Positions 1 through 8,788 are shown, counted from the stretch's first letter. The stretch is DNA of 58,286 bases from Nitrospira sp. UW-LDO-01 (GCA_002254365.1 NIUT01000197.1:1-58286), one strand, 5' to 3'. Notes: generated by a model from the letters alone, not told the origin. A program made the numbers and translations.

Positions 1-197
1 CCAAGCACAACCGACGTGCCCCCTGGAACTACGATCAAGTCCTCTATAAGCGACGCAATGAGATCGAACGGTTGTTCCGTCGGCTCAAAGGATTTCGGCG
101 CCTCTTTTCACGATTTGACAAACTCGATGTCATGTTCGTCGCCTTCATCAATTTCGCGTTGATCGTGGATGGCTTACGGTAGCGTTAACAGGCCCTA
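1..197 (+). mobile_element. Right-hand end of an IS5-family insertion sequence (cut by window start)
   Basis: The first 182 bases encode the last part of a transposase. The following bases, ending near 197 in gttaacaggcccta, resemble the terminal inverted repeat of IS5-group elements. The left end lies outside the window, so completeness of the IS cannot be judged. The exact end at 197 is inferred from the look of the terminal repeat and not from a visible partner repeat. Confidence 0.6.
3..182 (+). CDS. IS5-family transposase, C-terminal 59 residues (5' end outside window)
   Basis: The open frame runs from the window edge to a TAG stop. The peptide contains YKRRNEIERLFRRLKGFRR and a following FDKLDVMF segment. 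This is the conserved C-terminal DDE region (the Y-R-x-x-IE-x-x-F-x-x-LK signature carrying the last catalytic Glu) of IS5/IS427-type transposases. The visible part has no stop or frameshift, so this end is intact. Whether the full gene is active cannot be seen. Confidence 0.8.
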   Translation, partial: KHNRRAPWNYDQVLYKRRNEIERLFRRLKGFRRLFSRFDKLDVMFVAFINFALIVDGLR

Positions 198-806
198 GCT
201 GCTCACTACGCATTCAGCGAAAACGCTCGAATTACAACGGAGTGGATCGCCTGACAGAGTTTGATGTCGACGAGTCGATCTTGAGCGACGTAGCCGTTTC
301 AGAGGTACTCCGCACGACAAACATCTAGCAAAGGCGTGAACGCTGAAGCCTCACGAATGCCCGGTCTGCGACGAGAACGTCTATGACCGTGAGGCCATGC
401 GAAAAATAGACGCGCACTCGCTGGATTTTGCAAAGGCTCGCGCTTCCCAGTTCATGCGAGCTTTGGGGGAGGATCGAGTCGTACATCCCTCGCCAACGCC
501 ATATCTCAAAGAGACAAGAGCAACAGTTTTTGAGGTTGACGGCTAAGATCCAGGCTGCGATGAGTCATACGGATCTCGCTTAGACTGAAACCCTTGCCAA
601 TTTTCCGAGAACAAGAATAGCTCACTGAGGACTCGAACCCAATTCTCACCGTTGGCACTTGCATCCTCGTCAATCAGCGGGTACATAGGAAGATAGCGGA
701 TGTCGGTAAGCAGATGAGATCATCCGCTTCGAGCAAGATCTATCTGGGCGTCGGAAGGAACTGACGCGTCGAATTCTCCCAACCCACAACCGATGCGAGG
801 TGACAT
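183..806. other. Gene-poor stretch with one possible small ORF remnant
   Basis: These 624 bases lie between the IS5 end and the DUF4177-like gene. Apart from the open frame at 343-546 (listed separately) I see no convincing gene, tRNA or terminator. The sequence reads like decayed accessory DNA. Confidence 0.5.
343..546 (+). pseudogene. Possible small Cys-pair protein remnant
   Basis: After a TGA at 337-339 one frame stays open to a TAA at 544-546 and reads as a protein-like peptide of about 67 residues. It starts LKPHECPVCDENVYDREA and has a zinc-finger-like C-x2-C at its beginning. There is no ATG, GTG or TTG at the head (the first usable in-frame codon is CTG at 343) and no ribosome-binding site, so the start was probably lost. 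The family is not recognised. It could also be a chance open frame. Confidence 0.25.
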
Positions 807-1064
807 ATGCTGACCATACGGATTTCAGTCGCGTGGACGATAGCGGCCATCACCCTTGGAACACTCGGCATCTTACTCTTACTGGGCCAACCGTTCACAG
901 TAAAGGCTCAAGAGCCGAAGCGGTTTCAGTACATGATCGTCGAGGTACTGCCTGACACCGAGAATATGCAAACCAAGCTGAACGAATTTGGTGCGAGCGG
1001 GTGGGAACTGGTGGCAGTCCCGATGGGGAACATGACCGAGCCAAGACTGATTTTCAAGAAGTAG
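807..1064 (+). CDS. Small exported DUF4177-like protein
   Basis: 85 residues. Residues 7-30 form one hydrophobic segment that could be an uncleaved anchor or a signal peptide ending near VKA-QEP, so the rest is probably periplasmic. The remainder (FQYMIVEVLP ... LNEFGASGWELVAVP ... LIFKK) matches the DUF4177 pattern: a beta-strand opening, then L-N-x-x-G-x-x-GWELV, then a closing I-F-K strand. The ATG follows gaggtgac at a good distance. DUF4177 proteins have no established function. The gene stands alone between an IS end and a decayed antitoxin. Confidence 0.7.
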   Translation: MLTIRISVAWTIAAITLGTLGILLLLGQPFTVKAQEPKRFQYMIVEVLPDTENMQTKLNEFGASGWELVAVPMGNMTEPRLIFKK

Positions 1065-1458
1065 ACTGAGAATCCATCCCTGCTGACTCCTAATCTGCGG
1101 GGATGTTCTTTGAACTCTCTGCCTTCCCTTGTACTTTAGCTCTATTGTTCGACAACCGCTTGGAGCCTCACGTATGGAATTCTTGACTCCGGATCAGGCA
1201 GGGCCTAGGCTCTAAGCTGATCGTCCATGAGATCTCCGATGCCGCCCCTAAGAAACAGGCTTTCGGTATGAGAGAGAACCTATCTGAGAAAGCCACGTAG
1301 GACGATATCATGTTCGAAATCTTCGTCCGCAAAAAGATTGAGGCCGGCGTCCAGGCTGCTGATGAAGGGAGGTCTATTCCGCACGAAGTTGTGAAAAAGC
1401 GCGTCCTTCGGTAAGCATCTGTTCCTTGAGAACTGCCACGTGCAGCTGCAGGAGCCGG
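1065..1458. other. Intergenic stretch holding only the antitoxin remnant
   Basis: Between the DUF4177-like gene and the DUF2007 gene there is no intact gene. The middle holds the interrupted antitoxin reading (1187-1414). No obvious terminator or promoter pair is visible. Confidence 0.5.
1187..1414 (+). pseudogene. Decayed antitoxin of a type II addiction module
   Basis: One frame reads HEISDAAPKKQAFG ... LSEKAT, then TAG at 1298-1300, then DDIMFEIFVRKKIEAG, ending EVVKKRVLR and TAA. Small antitoxins of Phd/RelB-like addiction modules carry an ATWDDIMYEIYVRKKIEAG-type core, so the TAG replaces the expected Trp codon (TGG to TAG). The 5' end runs into a stop at 1184-1186 without a clear start. 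No toxin gene is adjacent. Family naming is by resemblance. Confidence 0.45.
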
Positions 1459-1776
1459 ATGAAAAAGATCTTCGTCTCTCAGCATCTCTTCGAAGTTGAA
1501 ATGCGCAAGGAGCAGCTTGAGCAGGCCGGCATCCGGTGCCTGATCAAGAACCAGCGTTCATCCGGCTTGGCCGGAGAGATTCCTTTTACTGAAGTGTTCC
1601 CTGAACTGTGGGTCATCCAAGACGAGGCCGCCTATCGGGCGCGGCAAGTCCTCGACGAAGAGCTGATTACTCAGCCGTCAAACCCAGGCCCTTGGGTATG
1701 CACAGGGTGTGGCGAACAACACGAACGTCAATTTTCTGAATGTTGGAGGTGTGGAGGAACCAGCGTATCGCCGTGA
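1459..1776 (+). CDS. DUF2007-domain protein with C-terminal zinc ribbon
   Basis: 105 residues from ATG 1459, preceded by a ggag ribosome-binding site at 1451. An in-frame start 33 bases upstream has poorer context and adds a non-conserved head. Residues 1-70 (KKIFVSQHLFEVEM ... EQAGIRCLIKNQ ... PELWVIQDEAAYRARQVLDE) match DUF2007, a small PII-like alpha/beta domain annotated as a putative signal-transducing protein. The tail has two Cys pairs, CTGCG and CWRCGG, about 13 residues apart, forming a likely zinc ribbon. Soluble and cytoplasmic. Partners are unknown. Confidence 0.8.
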   Translation: MKKIFVSQHLFEVEMRKEQLEQAGIRCLIKNQRSSGLAGEIPFTEVFPELWVIQDEAAYRARQVLDEELITQPSNPGPWVCTGCGEQHERQFSECWRCGGTSVSP

Positions 1777-1804
1777 TGCAGCGCACTTGCAGGCTCAGGC
1801 TTCA

Positions 1805-2227
1805 CTACTTTTTCCCGCACAAAAATTTCCACACTGACTGCGCAAGTGTCCCTCGGGAAATGGGCACCCAGCTGGACTCACCCGATTTCTTATAGATCGA
1901 GTGACCGGTCCCCATATTTCCAGCAAATCGCTCAATCGCCACAAGACGAAACCGTTCTTTAGAACAATCGTGTTCCTCCTGGTTACGAGTGGATAAGAAC
2001 GTGCTCAGCCCTCTGGTGCTGGCGGCCTTGAGATCATCTAAAACTAAGGCCCTCACGATCTCCCCGTTCCGGCTGATGCTCTCCGAATCGACGTAGATCG
2101 CATCCTTCTCGTTACGATCGACCAACAGCCACTCCGCACACACCGCTCCTACACACCACAACTGAAGAGACATCAATACGAGAAGAATTCCGGGAGACGT
2201 CCGAAAAAACCTACGAGTGGACGGCAT
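1805..2227 (-). CDS. Surface-adhesin-E-like secreted protein
   Basis: 140 residues starting at ATG 2227, chosen because GAGG lies about six bases upstream. An ATG seven codons earlier lacks this. The first 32 residues (Arg pair, then LLVLMSLQLW, ending AVCA) form a signal peptide. The mature part has W-x-L-V-D-R, a YVDSESI strand, a central Cys, then GNMGTGHS and a WKFLCGKK ending. This is the layout of the adhesin_E (surface-adhesin protein E) family, small secreted beta-rich proteins. It converges with the DUF2007 gene. The adhesion role is inferred from the family name only. Confidence 0.75.
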   Translation of the reverse strand: MPSTRRFFRTSPGILLVLMSLQLWCVGAVCAEWLLVDRNEKDAIYVDSESISRNGEIVRALVLDDLKAASTRGLSTFLSTRNQEEHDCSKERFRLVAIERFAGNMGTGHSIYKKSGESSWVPISRGTLAQSVWKFLCGKK

Positions 2228-2336
2228 GCACAACCTCAGCATACGCATGTTGGAACAGCACCACGAAGAAACGTGGCGCCAACGGAAGCGACACTCACTG
2301 ACAGACCTGCCGTGTGGAGAACACGGGAATTCGTTG

Positions 2337-2594
2337 TCACTCAGATGGTGGCTTCATACCCAGCTCGTCGACCCGTTTCAAGCAGTCGTTGAACCCCTGC
2401 CGACGTTGGACAAATGACCAAAACAATTTGTACCGATTCAGCATGTCCAGCTGTTGTACATGTTCATCGCAGGTCTTCTGTTTCCAGGGCTCGACGTTGT
2501 CCGGCGGCGCGGTCACGACCCATGCTCCCCCAACCAAGGCTGAGACGAGCAGTACCGCACCACCGACGGCTATCATTCCTGTCTTGACGCTCAT
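2337..2594 (-). CDS. Small membrane-anchored hypothetical protein
   Basis: 85 residues from ATG 2594, which has gaggga just upstream. An in-frame ATG nine codons earlier lacks one. Residues 5-29 are one hydrophobic segment (MIAVGGAVLLVSALVGGAWV), followed by a charged region with two Cys residues, so it should be a single-pass inner-membrane protein with a small periplasmic domain. I do not recognise the family. It lies just downstream of the tRNA-Leu gene on the same strand. Confidence 0.5.
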   Translation of the reverse strand: MSVKTGMIAVGGAVLLVSALVGGAWVVTAPPDNVEPWKQKTCDEHVQQLDMLNRYKLFWSFVQRRQGFNDCLKRVDELGMKPPSE

Positions 2595-2672
2595 GAATCC
2601 CTCATTCAGTACGTTGAACATCGAAGAGCCGGCCGACCCCTTCGGGGAAGAACCGGGCCTGTTGTATCACTA

Positions 2673-2762
2673 TGGTGCCGGAGACCGGGATCGAACCGGT
2701 ACGGGCCTTTTGAGCCCGAGGGATTTTAAGTCCCTTGCGTCTGCCTATTCCGCCACTCCGGC
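2673..2762 (-). tRNA. tRNA-Leu (anticodon UAA), CCA encoded
   Basis: On the minus strand the sequence starts GCCGGAG and ends CTCCGGC-A-CCA, giving a perfect 7-bp acceptor stem. The anticodon arm reads AGGGA-CTTAAAA-TCCCT, so the anticodon is TAA (reads UUA). A long variable arm (CGGGCTC...GGCCCG) marks it as a class II leucine tRNA, and the T arm is ACCGG-TTCGATC-CCGGT. CCA is encoded at 2673-2675. Confidence 0.97.
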
Positions 2763-3802
2763 GAAGGGCGGATTTTAGCATAGCCGCAAGGCGCCCTACA
2801 GCCACTTTCTCACGTCCGTTGATCAAACCATCCACTCTGCCCAGTCATTGCGCGAAACAACTCTGAAAGCAGGCTCGGCACTTCAAGTGACGCGGGGCTG
2901 AAAGCGCTAGCTTAAGCGAGTCTTCCCCAAGAAGACACCAGATTTTTCAGGTTTCACCATGTCCGCCGATGGCTTTCTGCAAACGATAACCGAGCGGGGC
3001 TAGAACTTCGACGAGGAGCGATGAGACGCCGACTAAAGCTTCGCAGGCAGGGGCGAGGTCTTTAACGATTCAGTTTGGCCAGCGCGATCCTTGATCGGTG
3101 GCGCTATCCTGTAGCCAGGTTCAACATCAACGGCAAGAGCTGCAGGCTGCGGGAGAAGAACGCCAAGCGCTTGGGCCGTCAGGCTGTATTCTTGTTTGTC
3201 CTGCCGCACCTCAGTGAGACCATCCGTGACGTGGTCGGCTCATTTTCCTCGCAGTCGAGTTCTATGACGGTGCTAATAACATCAAAGGACACGAGAGAAA
3301 TCCGCTCATAACTTGTTGGTGTTGCCATAAGAGTGCTGAGCTTCGTCCGGCATTGTCACCCTGGTCCCGTTGTTTGGCCAGAACATTGTCCAAGCCGCTC
3401 TGTATCCCGAGGAGTCTTGCCAAGCTGACGGAAACCGGAGACAGCTCGGCGGTACCCCCGAGCCCACTGTCCATAGTGCTGGCGAGCGGCGGCAAGGAGG
3501 AAAGCCCGATCAACTACCTGATAGTCGTAACTCCAGAGCGGCTCTCTAACGCCTCAAAGCGGAATCGCGTCGTGCGAGAGACCGCAGTGGCACAACCATC
3601 CAAAGTGAGTAGAGAACTGAGCAGGAAGGCCATCTCAATCCGACAAAACATCATCAGCGTCGTTTTCTATTTGTCATACAGCTACAACCTGAGTGCTGGA
3701 TCCAAGTGCCGGACATTGGACTGCCAATCCAATTTAGAACCTGTTCTTACTTCAGGCCAACTCCCGCATGTCAACGCCTGGACAGGACAGTTTCTTCTGT
3801 GA
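2763..3802. other. About 1 kb without an intact gene
   Basis: The stretch between tRNA-Leu and the sigma-54 regulator contains open frames on both strands but none with a good start, recognisable domain or consistent coding look. On the minus strand 2947-3328 reads as a degraded gene (listed separately). Minus-strand frames over 3330-3530 also look protein-like in pieces but break repeatedly. I read the region as decayed coding DNA. Confidence 0.5.
2947..3328 (-). pseudogene. Degraded gene of unknown family
   Basis: From an ATG at 3328 (minus) the sequence reads MATPTSYERISLVSFDVIS. After a frame change it continues as EYSLTAQALGVLLPQP ... VEPGYRIAPPIKDRAGQTES. After a second frame change near 3060 it reads DLAPACEALVGVSSLLVEVL ... 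GYRLQKAIGGHGET and stops at 2947. The pieces join end to end with two frameshifts, as expected of a recently inactivated gene of roughly 125 residues. I do not recognise the family. Chance open frames remain possible. Confidence 0.35.
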
Positions 3803-5356
3803 TTGAATCGAAGCGTCAGGAGCTGGAAGTCAGTGAATCAGATTGAACGCAACTATCGCGCACTCTTGTCCGTCGCCCTCGTGCTGAACTCGCAGCGCGA
3901 CATGCGCAGCTTATGGGAAGCGATCACGGTGGAGATCACCAAAGCCATCCCATGGGCCCGCGCATCAATCACCCTGTACGATCCTCAGATCGATGCATTC
4001 CAGTTTTATGTCCTCGCCACCACGGTCCCGCAGGTCGCGCTTGGCCGCGATGCCGTTGTCCCTCGCCACGGAAGCGGGATGGGATGGGTCTACGAACACA
4101 AAACGCTGCACATTCGCCCCGATCTCAAGAACGAGCAAGTCTTTCCTGAAGACAAACTATACGTCCAAGAAGGCCTCGGACGGATGATTAATCTTCCGCT
4201 GCTCGTGAAAGGTCAATGTCTCGGCATTCTCAATATCGGCACTCGGGAATCGGGCGTTCCTGATCCAGGCGATATCGAATTCCTCACACAGGTGGGGATG
4301 CAGATCGCCTATGCGATCGACCACGTCCAAGCCTATGAACAAATCAATCTGTTACGTAACCAACTTGCCAGAGAAAATGTGTACTTGAACGAGGAACTGC
4401 GGCTCACAAAGAACATCAATAAATTGGTTGGGGATAGTACCGTCTTCCAACATGTATTGACCCTCGCGCGCGGAGTTGCCCCGACGACGACGACCGTTCT
4501 CTTGACGGGTGAGACAGGTACCGGCAAGGAATTGATCGCTCAAACTATTCATGATTTGAGCCCCCGCCACCGGAAACCCATGGTTCGCGTAAATTGCGCC
4601 TCCTTCCCTGCTGGACTGGTTGAAAGTGAATTATTCGGCCACGAACGCGGCGCATTTACCGGAGCGGATCGAACCCGTGAAGGACGATTCGAACTGGCCC
4701 ATGAAGGAACACTGTTCTTGGATGAAATCGGCGAAATGCCTCTGGAAACACAGGCAAAACTCCTGCGAGTCTTGCAGGATGGAATGATTGACCGTTTGGG
4801 TGGGAAGCAACCGATTCGGGTGGATGTTCGTATCATCGCCGCCACAAACCGCGATCTTTCTGAGGCGATCAAGCTCGGTACGTTCCGGGCCGATCTTCTG
4901 TATCGTCTGAACGTGTTTCCGATCCAACTGCCTACACTGAGGGAACGTCCGGAAGACATACCGTCATTAGCCCGATACTTCCTTGAACTGTACGCAGTAA
5001 AACTCTGCCGTTCGTGCACGCATATCGATCCTGATTCCTTACAACGATTGGTTCGCTACTCTTGGCCGGGCAACGTCCGGGAATTGGCAAATGTGATCGA
5101 GCGATCTTTGATCCTCTCACACGAATCGATCTTGCGGATCGATAACCACCTCCTGGGATTGCAGGACAGCTCATTCACCAGCCTACCGTCGTCCGGCCTC
5201 AAGGATTTCGAACGTCGGCACATTCTCCAGACTCTGTCATTGACCGCTTGGCGCATCGACGGTCTCGACGGAGCAGCAGCACGTCTCGGCATCCCACCCA
5301 GTACCTTGCGCAGCAGAATGAAACAGCTTGGGATAAAGCGACCGACCACTAACTGA
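3803..5356 (+). CDS. Sigma-54-dependent transcriptional activator (GAF - AAA+ - Fis-type HTH)
   Basis: 517 residues from a TTG start. Residues about 18-178 form a GAF sensory domain. A helical linker follows, then a sigma-54 AAA+ domain with Walker A GETGTGKE (236-243), the sigma-54-contacting loop GAFTGA (283-288) and Walker B LFLDEIGE (304-311). The C-terminus ends in a helix-turn-helix (AARLGIPPSTLRSRMKQLGI). Architecture is FhlA/NorR-like: the GAF domain should bind a small effector and release ATPase activity on sigma-54 RNA polymerase. Directly downstream, in the same direction, is an efflux operon with a -24/-12 promoter and an upstream inverted repeat, making that operon the likely target. 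The TTG start is uncertain, but the GAF domain begins only about 18 residues later. Confidence 0.93.
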   Translation: MNRSVRSWKSVNQIERNYRALLSVALVLNSQRDMRSLWEAITVEITKAIPWARASITLYDPQIDAFQFYVLATTVPQVALGRDAVVPRHGSGMGWVYEHKTLHIRPDLKNEQVFPEDKLYVQEGLGRMINLPLLVKGQCLGILNIGTRESGVPDPGDIEFLTQVGMQIAYAIDHVQAYEQINLLRNQLARENVYLNEELRLTKNINKLVGDSTVFQHVLTLARGVAPTTTTVLLTGETGTGKELIAQTIHDLSPRHRKPMVRVNCASFPAGLVESELFGHERGAFTGADRTREGRFELAHEGTLFLDEIGEMPLETQAKLLRVLQDGMIDRLGGKQPIRVDVRIIAATNRDLSEAIKLGTFRADLLYRLNVFPIQLPTLRERPEDIPSLARYFLELYAVKLCRSCTHIDPDSLQRLVRYSWPGNVRELANVIERSLILSHESILRIDNHLLGLQDSSFTSLPSSGLKDFERRHILQTLSLTAWRIDGLDGAAARLGIPPSTLRSRMKQLGIKRPTTN

Positions 5357-5434
5357 AGCGCTCACACCCCTATCACATCCGTATCTCTCCATCCCCTTCG
5401 CATCAGAAGAGCCTCGATCCGTCGTGAGTAGAGG

Positions 5435-5460
5435 CCACGATGAACCTCGACCTATCGTGG
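5435..5460. promoter_or_regulatory. Inverted repeat, candidate activator-binding site
   Basis: CCACGAT at 5435-5441 and ATCGTGG at 5454-5460 form a perfect 7-bp inverted repeat with a 12-base spacer. Its centre lies about 125 bases upstream of the predicted sigma-54 transcription start, the usual distance for enhancer sites. It could alternatively be a weak terminator hairpin for the regulator gene, but no U tract follows directly. Confidence 0.45.
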
Positions 5461-5545
5461 ATTCTCAGGACTTTTCTTTAACTGGTTAAGAAGAGACCCA
5501 CTCGCAGGCCTGAAATATCATTACGTTGAGACAATGCAGCTAAAA

Positions 5546-5561
5546 AGGCACAGCCCTTGCT
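5546..5561 (+). promoter_or_regulatory. Sigma-54 (-24/-12) promoter candidate for the efflux operon
   Basis: The sequence aGGCAC-agccc-TTGCt matches the consensus TGGCAC-N5-TTGCA in both invariant pairs, GG (5547-5548) and GC (5559-5560), with exactly ten bases between them. Only the first T and last A differ. Transcription would start near 5572. A sigma-54 activator gene lies directly upstream. Confidence 0.65.
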
Positions 5562-5679
5562 CTACTACTCCACTAACTGAATAGGCTGACTTATCAGATT
5601 CACCACTGATGACCGTCATGCCGGAGATCTTAGCAGATGAACCATCAAGCACATCGCAGGCTGTTGAACGAGCCTTCTT

Positions 5680-7278
5680 ATGACAACATGTGATCATCCA
5701 GAGATTCGGTGCCTCGGATGGCACTTCATCCTCCTGAACCTCGTGTTGGGCTTAGCCCACATCGTGGTGCTGTTCAATGTCGGCTCATACGTCGCACTGG
5801 AGCCGCATGCGGTGGGAGACTTAGGCGGCGTGCTACCCAGCTTCGGGAGGTGGGCACAGACGAATTTCATGATCGCTCTCGCCCTGGGCTTTCCCCTCGC
5901 CCGCTGGCTCTCCGGCCATTATGGAGAACCACGCGTCTTGAACCTCGCCTTCATTGCCTACGCTGTTGCATCGGCATTCTGCGCAACGGTCGACAGCATC
6001 GAAGGCTTCGTGTCTGCCCGCATCCTTCTCGGTCTCGCCGGCGGCGTCACCTTGCCGCTGAGCCAATCCTTGCTGCTCAAGGAGTACCCCGATCACCTGA
6101 AGCCGTTGGGTTTAGCAATCTGGGGATTTTTCACATTGATGCCCTTTACGCTGGGGCTGGCAACCGGTGGTTGGCTTGCTGATCATTGGGACTGGCGTGC
6201 CCTGTTTTACCTCAACATCCTCCTGGCCGGGTCCATCGTCGCCCTGGTGGCCGCCTTATTCCATGGGAAACGTCATGATGTTCGCCACGAGCAGTTCGAC
6301 CTAGTTGGATTTTCCCTGTTGGCCGTAATCTTCGGCGGCCTCCTGACAATTTTGAACGGGGGAAACGACTTTGATTGGTTCGATGATCCGCTGTTATGCG
6401 GCATGTTGGTCGTCGTCATTGTAGCTGTCCCGGTCTGGATTGTCTGGGAGCTCGGAGAACGCGATCCGGCGATAGATCTTCGATTATTCGCGCATCGTAA
6501 TTTCTCGGTCGGCTTGCTCTGTCTCGTTTTGGGTTTTCTTTCGATCCAAGGATTGCTCGCCCTCTTCGTCGTTCAACTGCAGATGTTAATGGGCTATTCC
6601 TCAGAACTGGCCGGTCTGGTATTTCTGCCTATGGTTCTGTTGGGCATACCCACGATCGTTCTGATGCACGAAATCGCAAAACGGCTGGACGTTCGATGGT
6701 TGGCCTGTTTGAACGGTTTAGGATTCGCCGCGACGTTTTACTGGATCGGTCTCTTCGACGATCCCCACTCTTACGACCAGATCTTTTGGCCGATGGTGCT
6801 CGAGGGGATCTTCCTCGGTTCATTTTTCACGCCGTTGACCGTCCTGACACTGCACGGCCTCTCGGGTGAACAACTGCTTCGCGCGGCAGAGACGGCCAAT
6901 ATTCTTCGCATCGCGGCCGGAGCAATAGGAATTACCTGGCAAGGAATCGTCCTCTTCCGCCGCCTGCCCTTTCATCAATTGCACCTCAGCGACCACTTCG
7001 GCGGGAGAATGTCAGCTTCGTATGACCCGCTCAACCAGTTCACGGCTAAGCTACAAGCACTGGGCTTTGATCCCATCATGGTCCAACGCAAGGTGCAACT
7101 GATCATCAAGCAAGAGGCCGGCATTCTTGCCTTGAATGATGCATTCCTCCTATCGAGCTATCTCTGTCTGGGGATTGCGGCGTTAGTTTGGTTCGCGCAT
7201 TCCAGCCGCGTACCGGTGCTGAATCCGGCGGAAGCGGTCCGCGAGCTGCAGGCGGAAGAGATGATGGAGCAACCGTGA
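5680..7278 (+). CDS. MFS multidrug exporter, DHA2 (EmrB/QacA) type, 14 membrane segments
   Basis: 532 residues, hydrophobic throughout, with about 14 predicted transmembrane helices, the size and layout of EmrB-type drug:proton antiporters. The usual features are visible: a loop Asp/Arg pattern after TM2 (ARWLSGHYGEPRVLN), a helix-5-like motif (GLATGGWLADHWDWRALFY) and a Gly-rich stretch before it (RILLGLAGGVTLPLSQS). It should drive inner-membrane efflux and, with the next two genes, form a channel through both membranes. It is first in the operon, and its stop overlaps the next start (GTGA). The substrate cannot be told from sequence. Confidence 0.93.
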   Translation: MTTCDHPEIRCLGWHFILLNLVLGLAHIVVLFNVGSYVALEPHAVGDLGGVLPSFGRWAQTNFMIALALGFPLARWLSGHYGEPRVLNLAFIAYAVASAFCATVDSIEGFVSARILLGLAGGVTLPLSQSLLLKEYPDHLKPLGLAIWGFFTLMPFTLGLATGGWLADHWDWRALFYLNILLAGSIVALVAALFHGKRHDVRHEQFDLVGFSLLAVIFGGLLTILNGGNDFDWFDDPLLCGMLVVVIVAVPVWIVWELGERDPAIDLRLFAHRNFSVGLLCLVLGFLSIQGLLALFVVQLQMLMGYSSELAGLVFLPMVLLGIPTIVLMHEIAKRLDVRWLACLNGLGFAATFYWIGLFDDPHSYDQIFWPMVLEGIFLGSFFTPLTVLTLHGLSGEQLLRAAETANILRIAAGAIGITWQGIVLFRRLPFHQLHLSDHFGGRMSASYDPLNQFTAKLQALGFDPIMVQRKVQLIIKQEAGILALNDAFLLSSYLCLGIAALVWFAHSSRVPVLNPAEAVRELQAEEMMEQP

Positions 7279-8783
7279 AGCTAGACCGATCGACCATCCC
7301 CACACGCATCTCGGGCCTGTGTCTGGCGGTCATGCTTGCGGTCACGGGCTGCGGGTGGATTCCGAAGGGAGACCCACCGGCGACTTATATGGTAGCGCCG
7401 GAGTTACAGGAAACACTTGAAGAGGTCACCAACCGATTGCAAAAGTGGCCGGAGGACCGCTGGTGGGAACAATTCCAGAACACAGAACTCAACCAACTGG
7501 TGGAGACGGCGTTGCGCGACAACCCGGGGCTCAAGGTGGCCTCGGCCCGCTTGCGGGAAGCGCAAGGACTGGTGCGTGTGGAAGGCGCACGCCTGCTTCC
7601 CTTCCTGGATGCCGACGCGTCGCTCACCTACGAGCGCATCTCCCAACGCGGAGTATTCGCAGCCTTGAATCCAGAAACCGCAGGAGCCCGCATTCTGCTC
7701 GGCATGGTTAACCCTCTCACTTTTCGGTACGAATTCGACTTCTGGGGAAAATATCGCGCGACGCTCGAAGCCGCACTCGGCCAGGCCGCAGCCGAAGAAG
7801 CGGAACGGGCTGAAGTCCGACTCCGACTAACCACCGGCATCGCACGCGCCTACTTTCGCGGCCATGCCCTTCATCATCAACTGGAATTGGTCCGCGCCAT
7901 CGTCGATCTGCGCCGCAATCTTAGGATGCTCGCGGAGACTCGCTCCAAACTGGGATTAGATAATGACCTGGCGGTGAAACAAGCCATCGCCGACTATGAG
8001 GCGGCGGTCAAACGTCAGGCTTCGGTTCGGGATCAATTGGACATGCAACGTCATTTGCTCGCCCGCCTCATCGGCAAAGGACCGGACGACGGGTTGACTC
8101 TCTTCACAGCTCCCTCCGCAACCATTCCTGAACAAGTGCCCGTTCCTGACCACCTCTCGATCGGACTATTGGTCCACCGGCCTGATTTGGCCACAGCACT
8201 GTACCGTGCCTACTCCGCCGCTCGGTTGGTGAAGGTCGCAAGGACACAATTCTATCCGACGATCGACCTGACCGCCTTCGTCGGCTTCAATGCGCTGACG
8301 TTTACCAAGGGTGCCGATAAGTTGGCGAATTTCCTATTTTCAGGACAAAGCTTTTCCTACGGCATGGCGCCGGGCTTGCGCTTGCCGATCTTCGAAGGCG
8401 GCCGCTTGCGGGGAGAACTGGCGGTGCACCGGGCAGAGTATGACGCAGCGGTAGAACTGTATAACGACACACTGCTCGACGCCGTGCGGGAAGTTGCGGA
8501 CAGTCTGAGCGCCTGGCAGTCCACGCGTGAGATGCTGGAGTCGCATCACCGTTTAGTGACGTCGCTCAGCGAAGACTGGCGTCTCGCGAAAGTGCGGGTG
8601 GTGTCCGGACTGGACGACGACCGGGAAGTCTTCCGCCATCGCTATCCGGTCCTGGAACAGGAATATGCTCTGCGGGCACTGGAGAGCGATCAACTGGTAG
8701 CGGCGGTCGATCTTATTGAGGCATTAGGCGGCGGATACGACAATCCTGATGCCGGGAAGAGGCCTGAGAAACTGACAAGTTGA
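7275..8783 (+). CDS. Outer-membrane efflux lipoprotein, NodT/OMF (TolC-like) family
   Basis: 502 residues from the GTG at 7275, which overlaps the upstream stop by four bases (GTGA). An upstream in-frame start would read 87 bases back into the MFS gene. The head has a hydrophobic run ending in the lipobox LAVTGC, so the Cys is lipidated and the protein sits in the outer membrane. Two repeats of the OMF coiled-coil domain follow (ALRDNPGLKVASARLREAQG near the start; a second start at VHRPDLATALYRAYSAA). FEGGRLRGEL is the typical NodT/CusC signature. It supplies the exit duct for the MFS/HlyD pair. Confidence 0.92.
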   Translation: MKLDRSTIPTRISGLCLAVMLAVTGCGWIPKGDPPATYMVAPELQETLEEVTNRLQKWPEDRWWEQFQNTELNQLVETALRDNPGLKVASARLREAQGLVRVEGARLLPFLDADASLTYERISQRGVFAALNPETAGARILLGMVNPLTFRYEFDFWGKYRATLEAALGQAAAEEAERAEVRLRLTTGIARAYFRGHALHHQLELVRAIVDLRRNLRMLAETRSKLGLDNDLAVKQAIADYEAAVKRQASVRDQLDMQRHLLARLIGKGPDDGLTLFTAPSATIPEQVPVPDHLSIGLLVHRPDLATALYRAYSAARLVKVARTQFYPTIDLTAFVGFNALTFTKGADKLANFLFSGQSFSYGMAPGLRLPIFEGGRLRGELAVHRAEYDAAVELYNDTLLDAVREVADSLSAWQSTREMLESHHRLVTSLSEDWRLAKVRVVSGLDDDREVFRHRYPVLEQEYALRALESDQLVAAVDLIEALGGGYDNPDAGKRPEKLTS

Positions 8784-8788
8784 ACATT

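Larger units (their letters stand above)
5357..5679. promoter_or_regulatory. Control region between sigma-54 regulator and efflux operon
   Basis: This 323-base gap holds no supported gene. It contains, in order, an inverted repeat at 5435-5460, a near-palindrome at about 5474-5493 (ttctttaactggttaagaag) and a -24/-12 promoter match at 5546-5561. The spacing suits an activator-binding site, a bending region and a sigma-54 promoter. The leader from the predicted start near 5572 to the ATG at 5680 is about 110 bases. Confidence 0.55.

Noticed and set aside
621-650. Minus-strand GGGTTCGAGTCC, like a tRNA T arm
   Set aside because: The T stem pairs poorly and no acceptor, D or anticodon arm is found around it.
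653-666. TGGCAC followed by TTGCA, resembling a sigma-54 promoter
   Set aside because: The required spacer between the two halves is missing, so the -24 and -12 elements cannot both be contacted.
2602-2835. Open frame antisense to and across tRNA-Leu
   Set aside because: It is explained by the tRNA sequence, with no ribosome site or domain.
3353-3802. 149-codon plus-strand open frame before the sigma-54 regulator
   Set aside because: No start context, no recognisable fold, and the opposite strand reads more like decayed coding DNA.
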